A stretch of 13,160 nt of DNA. It comes from an uncultured Clostridia bacterium (GTDB taxonomy: Bacteria; Bacillota; Clostridia; UBA1381). A program made the translations under genes and the position numbers. Below, piece after piece: positions 7,882 to 13,160 of this stretch (position 1 is its first letter; every line of letters begins with the position of its first letter). The notes under the pieces are model-generated. The model was not told where the DNA came from, searched no databases, and worked only from the letters and a program-made list of their open reading frames with translations. Location of the stretch: NCBI GenBank assembly GCA_910578235.1, contig CAJTPP010000012.1:19838-32997 (forward strand), in the 5' to 3' direction.

Positions 7882-7919
7882 TATAACTAATATACCAAAA
7901 GCGGCAGAGGTAAAGATTT

Positions 7920-8780
7920 ATGAAGCATATTGCGATTATTCCCAATAACAGTAAAGATATCGGCTTGGCAAACACAAAGCGGCTTGTAGAATTTTTATGT
8001 AAAAAAACAAAGGATACCGGCGTCGTGTTGTATATGGAAAATTCATATGAGGTTATAGGTATGAATGTAAATTATGTGCCGTCCTCCGTGCTTTATGATA
8101 AAACGGATTATGCGGTTGTTCTCGGCGGCGACGGAACAATTTTGCAGCGCGCGGCGGAATGCGCAAAACGTCATATACCTATTCTCGGTATAAATCTCGG
8201 TAAAGTGGGATTTATGGCAGAAGTGGAAATTGATGATATGGAAAAGGCGCTTGACAAATTTCTTGCGGGAGATTTCAGAATTGAAAAGCGTATGATGATG
8301 AAAGCGCAGATAAAAAGAGACGGCGAGGTTCAGATAGCGTTTCACGCGCTTAATGATGTGGTAGTATCTAAATCTGTCGGTGAAAAGCTGATATGTATGG
8401 AGCTTTTGACAGACGGTGAGGAGGTAAACCGATACATTGCGGACGGACTGATAATAGCGACGCCGACAGGTTCTACGGGTTATTCAATTTCAGCGGGCGG
8501 TCCTGTTGTGGATCCGTGTATGCGTCTGTATGTCGCTACGCCTATATGCGCGCATATGCTTTCCGTAAGGAGCGCGGTGCTTTCCTCTGATAAACAGATT
8601 AATATAAGCTTGGATGGCGCGTATGGCGGCTCTGACGCGGTTGTGACGGCTGACGGAGATATTCAGGGCTACATAAAGGACACAGACGAGGTTATCATTA
8701 CCGAATCGGAATATGATTTTGAGCTTGTCAGAATAGGCGGACAGTCATTTTATGACACGCTTATAAAGAAACTGTCATAG
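7920..8780 (+). CDS. nadK: NAD kinase
   Basis: A 286-residue cytoplasmic kinase that phosphorylates NAD to NADP. Diagnostic motifs are GGDGT (69-73), LGINLGKVGFMAE (89-101), ALNDVVVS with N145 and D146, and ADGLIIATPTGSTGYS (174-189) followed by SAGGP (191-195). The length is typical. The ATG is nine bases after AGAGG (7906-7910). It is the first gene of an operon that continues with argR 18 bases downstream and recN, the order commonly seen in Clostridia and Bacilli, although the usual preceding tlyA is absent here and replaced by the divergent RnfC-like gene. Confidence 0.96.
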   Translation: MKHIAIIPNNSKDIGLANTKRLVEFLCKKTKDTGVVLYMENSYEVIGMNVNYVPSSVLYDKTDYAVVLGGDGTILQRAAECAKRHIPILGINLGKVGFMAEVEIDDMEKALDKFLAGDFRIEKRMMMKAQIKRDGEVQIAFHALNDVVVSKSVGEKLICMELLTDGEEVNRYIADGLIIATPTGSTGYSISAGGPVVDPCMRLYVATPICAHMLSVRSAVLSSDKQINISLDGAYGGSDAVVTADGDIQGYIKDTDEVIITESEYDFELVRIGGQSFYDTLIKKLS

Positions 8781-8798
8781 ATACGGGAGGGTTTTTGT

Positions 8799-9245
8799 GT
8801 GAAGTACAGACGGCAGGGACAAATTCTGAAAATAATACAAGAGCAGAATATAAAAACTCATGAGCAGCTTATAGTCGAGCTTAATAAATGCGGATTTAAA
8901 GTTACTCAGGCTACAGTGTCCCGTGATATTAAGGAGCTTGGTCTTATAAAGATACCGTTTCCCGACGGGGGAAGCGTGTACGCGACGTCAAGCGATATTC
9001 CGGAGGAGCTTGACAGACGGATAAATATGATTACAGATACGGTGCGTAGTGTGGAATACGCAATGAACGATATTGTTATAAAGACATATCCTGGTATGGC
9101 TTCGGCAGTGGCGGCGTCTGTTGACGCTTCCATGCGCGGAGAGTTTGTCGGCTCAATCGCCGGAGATGATACCTTGCTTATAATAGCCGCAAATGAGGAA
9201 AAAGCGGCGGAAATAACCGAAAAACTCAGGAAACTTTTTCACTAA
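8799..9245 (+). CDS. argR: Arginine repressor (ArgR/AhrC family)
   Basis: A 148-residue arginine-responsive transcription factor; family members are hexamers that repress arginine biosynthesis and activate catabolism. The N-terminal winged helix contains TQATVSRDIKELGL (36-49), the recognition helix signature. The C-terminal oligomerisation and arginine-binding domain has PGMASAVAASVD (98-109) and GSIAGDDTLLII (118-129), where the two aspartates D123 and D124 would bind arginine. The start codon is GTG, supported by GGGAGG (8785-8790) eight bases upstream. The stop codon is embedded in the AAGGAG ribosome site of recN. No arginine genes are in the window, so its targets are elsewhere. Confidence 0.95.
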   Translation: MKYRRQGQILKIIQEQNIKTHEQLIVELNKCGFKVTQATVSRDIKELGLIKIPFPDGGSVYATSSDIPEELDRRINMITDTVRSVEYAMNDIVIKTYPGMASAVAASVDASMRGEFVGSIAGDDTLLIIAANEEKAAEITEKLRKLFH

Positions 9246-9259
9246 GGAGCAGAGAAAAC

Positions 9260-10933
9260 ATGCTTAACAGTCTTTCAATAAAAAATGTAGCGGTAATAGA
9301 CAATCTGACAGTTGATTTTCACAATGGAGTAAGTGTTCTTACAGGTGAGACGGGAGCGGGAAAGTCCATTATTATAGATTCTATAAATATGATTCTCGGA
9401 GACAGAGCAAACAAGGAGCTTGTCAGATACGGTACAGACAAAGCCGTTGTGCAGGCAGTTTTTGATGTAACCAAACCTGTGTGCCGTTTGCTGGAGGAGA
9501 ATGATATTGATACTGATGACGGACAGATTATTATAACAAGACAGGTCACATGTGAGGGGAAAAGCTCGGCAAGAATAAACGGAATGGCTGTCACGCTTAA
9601 TATACTTCGTGAAATAGCTGACGAACTTATAAATATTCATGGACAGCATGATAATCAGGCATTGCTTACGCCGTCAAAGCATATAGCATTTCTGGACGCG
9701 TACGCGGGGGACGGGGAATATATTGCGGATTACAGAGAAATACTTAAAAGGAAACGTGAAATTGAAAAAAAGCTTGCGTCTCTGGAAATGGACGAACAAG
9801 AAAAAATGCAAAAGATTGATTTGCTTGAATATCAGGTGAATGAAATAAAGAAAGCGTCACTCGTAAAGGGAGAGGACGACGACTTAAAGGAGCAGCGGGA
9901 AATATATGCGAATGCCGAGCAGATAACAAATTCTGTAAATAAAGCATATCAAAATATTTACGGCGGTGACGATATACAGTCTGCGTATGATGGTATAAGT
10001 ATCGCTGTGGACGCGCTGTCAGGGATAAGCGATCTAAATCCTCAGCTTAGATCAATGTATGATTCGCTGAGCGCGGTTATGTATTCTCTGGAGGATACCG
10101 CTCACGAGATAAAAGATTTTGGAGATACGGTTGAGTTTGATGAGCAGACATTAAACGATATTGAGGAACGTCTGGATATGATATCAAGACTTAAACGTAA
10201 ATACGGAGGAAGTATTGAGTCAATTCTTGATTATCTTGCGAAATCGCAGCGGAAGCTTGACGATATAAGATTAAGCGATGAAAAAACAGAAGAATTACAG
10301 GCCGAATTGAAAGAAGTGACAGAGCTTCTGCGTAAGAAGGGCGATATATTATCAAAGCTGCGCAAAGAAAGCGCGTATACTCTTGAGAATGGAATTGAAC
10401 AGGCGCTTCACGAGCTTAATATGGAGAAAGCCTCCTTTAGTGTGGAGATAGAAAATGACGGCAGCTTTTATGAGAACGGTATGGACAGGGTTGAATTTCT
10501 TATAAGCGCAAATCCGGGAGAACCGCTGAAACCTCTTGTTAAGATTGCGTCAGGAGGCGAGCTTTCAAGAGTGATGCTCGCGATAAAATCTATTCTTGCG
10601 AACTCGGATGCTGTCGACACGCTTATATTTGATGAAATTGATACAGGTGTTTCAGGCAGGGCGGCTATGAGTATAGCGAAAAAATTGTCCGCTATCGGCA
10701 GAAGCAAGCAGGTTATATGTATAACGCATTTGCCGCAGCTTACAGCGGCGGCGGATAATCATTATCTTATTCAAAAAGATACTGACGGCGAAATGGCGGC
10801 CACAACGCTGAAAGAGCTTGACGATGATGGCAGAGAGCTTGAGCTTGCGCGGATAATAGATGGCGGGGAAGTGACAGAGCTTGCCATGAAGCATGCGAAG
10901 GAAATGTTAAGTAATGCGCGTAATGAGAAATAG
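9260..10933 (+). CDS. recN: DNA repair protein RecN
   Basis: A 557-residue SMC-like ATPase that acts early in double-strand break repair. The N-terminal head starts LNSLSIKNVAVID and has Walker A GETGAGKS (29-36). A long charged, heptad-rich middle (about 150-390) is the coiled-coil arm. The C-terminal head has the ABC signature ASGGELSRVMLA (430-441) and Walker B LIFDEIDTGVSG (455-466). The length is normal. AAGGAG (9244-9249) lies ten bases before the ATG. It sits in the conserved argR-recN arrangement; the thioesterase gene follows 19 bases later with its own good ribosome site. Confidence 0.97.
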   Translation: MLNSLSIKNVAVIDNLTVDFHNGVSVLTGETGAGKSIIIDSINMILGDRANKELVRYGTDKAVVQAVFDVTKPVCRLLEENDIDTDDGQIIITRQVTCEGKSSARINGMAVTLNILREIADELINIHGQHDNQALLTPSKHIAFLDAYAGDGEYIADYREILKRKREIEKKLASLEMDEQEKMQKIDLLEYQVNEIKKASLVKGEDDDLKEQREIYANAEQITNSVNKAYQNIYGGDDIQSAYDGISIAVDALSGISDLNPQLRSMYDSLSAVMYSLEDTAHEIKDFGDTVEFDEQTLNDIEERLDMISRLKRKYGGSIESILDYLAKSQRKLDDIRLSDEKTEELQAELKEVTELLRKKGDILSKLRKESAYTLENGIEQALHELNMEKASFSVEIENDGSFYENGMDRVEFLISANPGEPLKPLVKIASGGELSRVMLAIKSILANSDAVDTLIFDEIDTGVSGRAAMSIAKKLSAIGRSKQVICITHLPQLTAAADNHYLIQKDTDGEMAATTLKELDDDGRELELARIIDGGEVTELAMKHAKEMLSNARNEK

Positions 10934-10952
10934 CGGACAGGAGATGACATGA

Positions 10953-11420
10953 ATGGAATCAAAATCAATGAAGGAATCATATTCAGTGCTCGCGCAGCTT
11001 GTCCTGCCAATGCAGGCTAATCCCGCAGGTAATGTTCATGGTGGTGAAATTATGAAAATGATGGACAGCGCGGCCGGAGTGGCGTCACAAAAACACGCTC
11101 ATGTGAATTGTGTGACGGCGAGGGTGGAGGAGCTTAATTTTAAGAGACCTGTTCATGTCGGAGAGCTTGTGACGTGTAAATCACAGGTGATTTATGCGGG
11201 ACGCTCGTCTATGGAGGTTTTTGTGACAGTTGAGTCAGAGGACACACTTACAGGAAAAAAACAGATTGCGCTGACTGCCTTTTTCACAATGGTTGCGCTT
11301 GACAGGAACGGAAAACCGTCGAAGGTTCCGCATCTTATTTATGATAATACAAACGCGTATGAAACAAAGCTGTACAAGGAAGGCGAGAAACGTCATAAAA
11401 TGCATAATAACAGAAAATAA
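10953..11420 (+). CDS. Hotdog-fold acyl-CoA thioesterase (YkhA-type)
   Basis: A 155-residue acyl-CoA thioesterase of the hotdog superfamily, hydrolysing acyl-CoA to free acid and CoA in the cytoplasm. The family motif is visible as NPAGNVHGGEIMKMMDSAAG (23-42), with N23 and D38 as likely active-site residues, followed by VEELNFKRPVHVGE (58-71) and GRSSMEV (83-89). The C-terminal tail (about 135-155) is strongly basic and probably unstructured. AGGAG (10939-10943) is nine bases before the ATG; two ATGs at 10944 and 10949 are in other frames or too near the ribosome site. It is likely the last gene of the nadK operon. Acyl-chain preference is not predictable. Confidence 0.9.
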   Translation: MESKSMKESYSVLAQLVLPMQANPAGNVHGGEIMKMMDSAAGVASQKHAHVNCVTARVEELNFKRPVHVGELVTCKSQVIYAGRSSMEVFVTVESEDTLTGKKQIALTAFFTMVALDRNGKPSKVPHLIYDNTNAYETKLYKEGEKRHKMHNNRK

Positions 11421-11436
11421 TAGTCTACGGTTTTCT

Positions 11437-11465
11437 TTGTATTTTTTTGTGTGTTATGTTAAAAT
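11437..11465 (+). promoter_or_regulatory. Promoter for smpB
   Basis: TTGTAT (11437-11442) and TAAAAT (11460-11465) are 17 bases apart, and TGT before the -10 box gives an extended -10. The leader contains a small GC hairpin (CGGGC, 11488-11492, with GCCCG, 11496-11500) just before the smpB ribosome site; it has no T-run, so it is not a terminator, and its role is unclear. Confidence 0.55.
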
Positions 11466-11515
11466 AGTAATATATGCTGTAATAGCTCGGGCATTGCCCG
11501 TGAAAGGAGATCGTT

Positions 11516-11983
11516 ATGGCGGAGAAAAAAGAGAATATTAAAACTCTTGCTCAGAATAAAAAGGCGAGGTATGAGTATTTTATAATTGAAACGCTTGAAG
11601 CGGGTATAGAGCTTGCGGGTACGGAAGTGAAATCAGCGCGTCAGGGAAAGATTAATCTGACGGACGCTTACGCTTCTGTAAAGGACGGGGAAGTGTTCAT
11701 AAAACAGATGAATATAAGCCCGTTCGAGCAGGGGAATATTTTTAACCGTGATCCTTTGCGTGAAAGACGTCTGCTTCTGCATAAAAAGGAAATTATGAAG
11801 CTGGTGGGACAGATGCAGCAGGACGGTTATGCGCTGATACCGCTTTCAGTGTATCTTAAAGGCTCATTAGTGAAGGTATCTCTTGCGGTTGCTAAGGGTA
11901 AAAAGCTGTATGATAAGCGCGCTGATATTGCTAAAAAAGACGCGCGCCGAAATATAGAACGCACGTTGAAAAGCAGATATTAA
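11516..11983 (+). CDS. smpB: SsrA-binding protein (trans-translation)
   Basis: A 155-residue RNA-binding protein that delivers tmRNA to stalled ribosomes. Family motifs are LAQNKKARYEYFI (11-23), ETLEAGIELAGTEVKSARQGKINLTDAYA (25-53 region), GNIFNRDPLRERRLLLHKKEI, and the basic C-terminal tail KGKKLYDKRADIAKKDARRNIERTLK, which enters the mRNA channel in known structures. The length is typical. AAAGGAGAT precedes the ATG with a six-base spacer from AGGAG. It has its own promoter and a strong terminator. The ssrA gene that often follows smpB is not found in the remaining 1.1 kb. Confidence 0.97.
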   Translation: MAEKKENIKTLAQNKKARYEYFIIETLEAGIELAGTEVKSARQGKINLTDAYASVKDGEVFIKQMNISPFEQGNIFNRDPLRERRLLLHKKEIMKLVGQMQQDGYALIPLSVYLKGSLVKVSLAVAKGKKLYDKRADIAKKDARRNIERTLKSRY

Positions 11984-11996
11984 ATTAAAATTGATT

Positions 11997-12025
11997 AAAA
12001 GCGTCACCTGTTAGTGACGCTTTTT
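11997..12025. terminator. Intrinsic terminator between smpB and the RHH gene
   Basis: A 7-bp GC-rich stem (GCGTCAC, 12001-12007; GTGACGC, 12014-12020) has a 6-base loop, extended by four A-T pairs to 11 bp, with T5 on the right and A4 on the left. It can terminate smpB forward and the small reverse gene that ends at 12032. Confidence 0.9.
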
Positions 12026-12031
12026 GCATGA

Positions 12032-12181
12032 CTAATTTTCCGAAAGTTTATTTAAGTGTTCTTTTAAAACTAAATTGATATACTGGGACAGCGAACGGTC
12101 ACAGTCTTCTGCCAGTTCTCTTGTTTTTTCGAGAATATCTCCATCTAATGTTATGCTTACGCTCTGTTTTAATGGTTTCAA
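12032..12181 (-). CDS. Small ribbon-helix-helix (CopG/Arc-type) DNA-binding protein
   Basis: A 49-residue reverse-strand gene. The N-terminal strand KQSVSITLD (5-13) is the DNA-contacting ribbon; it is followed by helix A (GDILEKTRELAEDCD, about 14-28), the tight turn R29-S30-L31-S32, and helix B (QYINLVLKEHLNKL, 33-46). This is the whole CopG/Arc fold, which acts as a dimer. The start is TTG at 12181, five bases after AGGTGA (12192-12187); an in-frame GTG at 12190 has no ribosome site and is less likely. The gene diverges from the CxxC protein, and phased repeats plus a palindrome lie in the shared upstream region, so an autorepressor and repressor of its neighbour is the natural reading (inference). 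It is short and starts with TTG, so automated calling could miss it. Confidence 0.8.
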   Translation of the reverse strand: MKPLKQSVSITLDGDILEKTRELAEDCDRSLSQYINLVLKEHLNKLSEN

Positions 12182-12193
12182 ATTAATCACCTC

Positions 12194-12209
12194 GTATAAT
12201 ATATTATAC
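12194..12209. promoter_or_regulatory. Perfect 16-bp palindrome over the RHH gene -10 box
   Basis: GTATAATATATTATAC is self-complementary. It contains TATAAT on the reverse strand (12208-12203), the likely -10 of the ribbon-helix-helix gene, with only a weak -35 upstream. It lies 13 bases from the start codon and is a candidate operator, though AT-rich palindromes can arise by chance around -10 boxes. Confidence 0.5.
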
Positions 12210-12224
12210 TATAAAATAAAATTT

Positions 12225-12263
12225 ACTATTGAAAAATAGTGTTAAATAGTGTAAAATAGTGTA
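12225..12263. repeat. 10-bp phased operator-like repeats
   Basis: Three adjacent 10-base units read AAATAGTGTT (12234-12243), AAATAGTGTA (12244-12253) and AAATAGTGTA (12254-12263). The core AATAGT starts at 12235, 12245 and 12255. An inverted copy, ACTATT, starts at 12225, again ten bases away. The array spans from the -35 to beyond the -10 of the forward promoter. Helically phased short repeats are typical binding sites of ribbon-helix-helix repressors, and such a gene lies 44 bases away. Confidence 0.75.
12229..12257 (+). promoter_or_regulatory. Promoter for the CxxC protein gene
   Basis: TTGAAA (12229-12234) and TAAAAT (12252-12257) are spaced by 17 bases, about 40 bases before the ATG at 12298. 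The direct repeats listed separately cover its spacer and -10 box. Confidence 0.7.
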
Positions 12264-12297
12264 TAAGACCATAAATGTTATATAAGGAGGTTTTATT

Positions 12298-12495
12298 ATG
12301 GCAGAGTGTTGTCTGGATTGTATGAATAAGTATGTAGTACCGGAGAAGAGGCAGTTAACGCACAAAGATGTAGTTCTCAAGGAGAAGTTATGTGATTTCT
12401 GCGGTGAGATTAAGCCTTGTGTCATCACAGTAAAATTAAGGGCATACTATAGATGTTTCAAAGGGCGTGAATGGTATCAATTTTGGCGCAAATAA
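12298..12495 (+). CDS. Small cysteine-rich protein with two CxxC knuckles
   Basis: A 65-residue protein with cysteines at 4, 5, 8, 32, 35, 41 and 53. C5-x2-C8 and C32-x2-C35 are spaced like a four-cysteine zinc ribbon or treble-clef site. The C-terminal third is basic and aromatic (about 42-65: several K/R, Y, W). It resembles small uncharacterised proteins of Clostridia that begin AECCL and carry a later CxxCG; I recognise the pattern but no function. The ribosome site AAGGAGG (12284-12290) is strong, with a seven-base spacer. It has its own repeat-covered promoter and a terminator directly after the stop, so it is a single-gene transcript, probably controlled by the divergent ribbon-helix-helix gene. 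RNA or protein binding is possible but unproven. Confidence 0.8.
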   Translation: MAECCLDCMNKYVVPEKRQLTHKDVVLKEKLCDFCGEIKPCVITVKLRAYYRCFKGREWYQFWRK

Positions 12496-12524
12496 AAAAC
12501 ACGTCACTATTGTGACATGTTTTT
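12495..12524 (+). terminator. Terminator after the CxxC gene
   Basis: A stem with one C-A mismatch (ACACGTCAC, 12499-12507, against GTGACATGT, 12512-12520) has a TATT loop and is extended by A-T pairs, ending in a T-run to 12524. It starts at the stop codon. Confidence 0.75.
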
Positions 12525-12594
12525 ATGGCGAATGCGTGTTTACAGCGGCCGGACATATTGAATTCTGACGGAGTATTTTTGAAATTTAAGGAGT

Positions 12595-12620
12595 CAAACT
12601 AAAATAAGTATTTTAGTTTG
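12595..12620. repeat. Perfect inverted repeat at the end of the broken reverse gene
   Basis: CAAACTAAAATA (12595-12606) and TATTTTAGTTTG (12609-12620) are perfect 12-bp complements separated by AG. It overlaps the last codons and stop of the reverse gene. There is no clear T-run on either side, so it is at best a weak AT-rich terminator; a mobile-element end or protein site is also possible. The stretch from 12525 to 12594 shows no gene. Confidence 0.6.
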
Positions 12621-13160
12621 GTGTTTTGATACTTTGTTTTTGTATTGCTTTCAAGATCAGGTTCAATTAAATCCGATGTTTCCAAGTGTGAACAGTGTTC
12701 CGAATAAAACAGATCTATTGCTTTGTCGGTTTTTCTCGGGGCGTGGACTGGTTCTACAAAGAACTTATATCCGTTTGATATGTAGTTTTTCAATACTCTA
12801 TATAATCTTTTTGATAACGGTGTCTCGTTAAAAATAAACATATCTTTTGAGTGGATTTGTGGAGCTTTTATGTTAAAATGATTGCTGTGATAAAATCCAA
12901 GGACAGGTTGTATATAAAGATTGCCGGGGGATGTTTATCAGCTTTTCCAGACAAGATACCTGATACTCAAAATCATTTTTTTCGTAAGATGTGTCAACTT
13001 GTAACGAGGAAAAGCCTTCCTCATAAAAACCCTTTATGGATATCAATAAATCAACTCGTATATTATTTAACTGATTTAGTTTTTCTATTTCTGATATATT
13101 GATTTTGCCATTACCAATTGTAATACCATTGGTGAACAGTTTAATTTTAAATCTTTTTTT
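12599..13160 (-). pseudogene. Frameshifted C-terminal part of a probable radical SAM protein (5' partial)
   Basis: Read on the reverse strand, an open frame enters at the right edge and runs 95 codons to a stop at 12873-12875. It contains FKIKLFTNG and IRVDLLISIKG, which look like successive strands of a radical SAM barrel. After a run of five C (reverse strand; G5 at 12926-12930) the sense continues in another frame: GNLYIQPVLGFYHSNHFNIK, then on to FFVEPVHAPRKTDKAIDLFYSEHCSHLETSDLIEP and a stop at 12599-12601. Removing one C joins the two into a single product of about 186 visible residues. The CxxxCxxC cluster motif would lie beyond the window, so the family call rests on the barrel strands only. 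The frameshift could be a true mutation, a base-calling error at the homopolymer, or, less likely, +1 recoding at CCC-C. Confidence 0.6.

Noticed and set aside
12234..12263. CRISPR-type array
   Set aside because: The units are 10 bases, adjacent with no spacers, and sit on a promoter; they fit operator repeats.
12032..12495. Toxin-antitoxin pair made of the ribbon-helix-helix protein and the CxxC protein
   Set aside because: The genes are divergent with separate terminators, not an operon, and the CxxC protein shows no known toxin motif.
12851..13102. 83-residue forward open frame
   Set aside because: It lies opposite the broken radical SAM gene, has no ribosome site and no recognisable composition; it is a shadow frame.
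12026..13160. A tmRNA (ssrA) gene downstream of smpB
   Set aside because: No tRNA-like ends, tag-peptide reading frame or T-arm sequence could be found on either strand in this interval.

Overview
This window looks like a chromosomal segment of a low-to-moderate GC Clostridia bacterium (Bacillota). The evidence is an IspH fused to ribosomal-protein-S1-type domains, a Clostridia-style nadK-argR-recN block, strong AGGAG-type ribosome binding sites throughout, and AT-rich sigma-A-like promoters. The assignment to class is inference from gene content, not from a database search.

Layout. Positions 1-1554 hold the 3' part of an ispH-S1 fusion gene, closed by a clear intrinsic terminator. Positions 1642-6710 are a tight, probably co-transcribed forward block: murD, three tandem M42-family aminopeptidase genes that abut or overlap, and a zinc-dependent phospholipase C-like gene. 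The middle M42 copy has lost the catalytic glutamate and the bridging-metal aspartate motif, so it may be a pseudoenzyme partner of the other two. A perfect hairpin whose arms contain the last codons and stops of both converging genes separates this block from a reverse-strand RnfC-like gene (6715-7755). That protein keeps the RnfC N-terminal fold signature but lacks the iron-sulfur domain and the glycine-rich nucleotide motif. Divergent promoters at 7787-7881 serve this gene and the forward nadK-argR-recN-thioesterase run (7920-11420). smpB (11516-11983) has its own promoter and terminator; no tmRNA gene is visible after it.

The last 1.1 kb looks accessory and AT-rich. It holds a 49-residue ribbon-helix-helix regulator on the reverse strand with a TTG start, divergent from a 65-residue protein with two CxxC knuckles. 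Three exact 10-bp direct repeats lie over the forward promoter, preceded in the same 10-bp phase by one inverted half-site, and a 16-bp palindrome lies over the reverse -10 box. This is a compact candidate regulatory module. The right edge is the C-terminal part of a probable radical SAM gene on the reverse strand, broken by a frameshift at a five-base homopolymer.

Most of the window is housekeeping: isoprenoid and peptidoglycan precursors, NADP supply, arginine control, DNA repair and ribosome rescue. The unusual parts are the M42 trio, the RnfC-like protein, and the small regulator/CxxC module.
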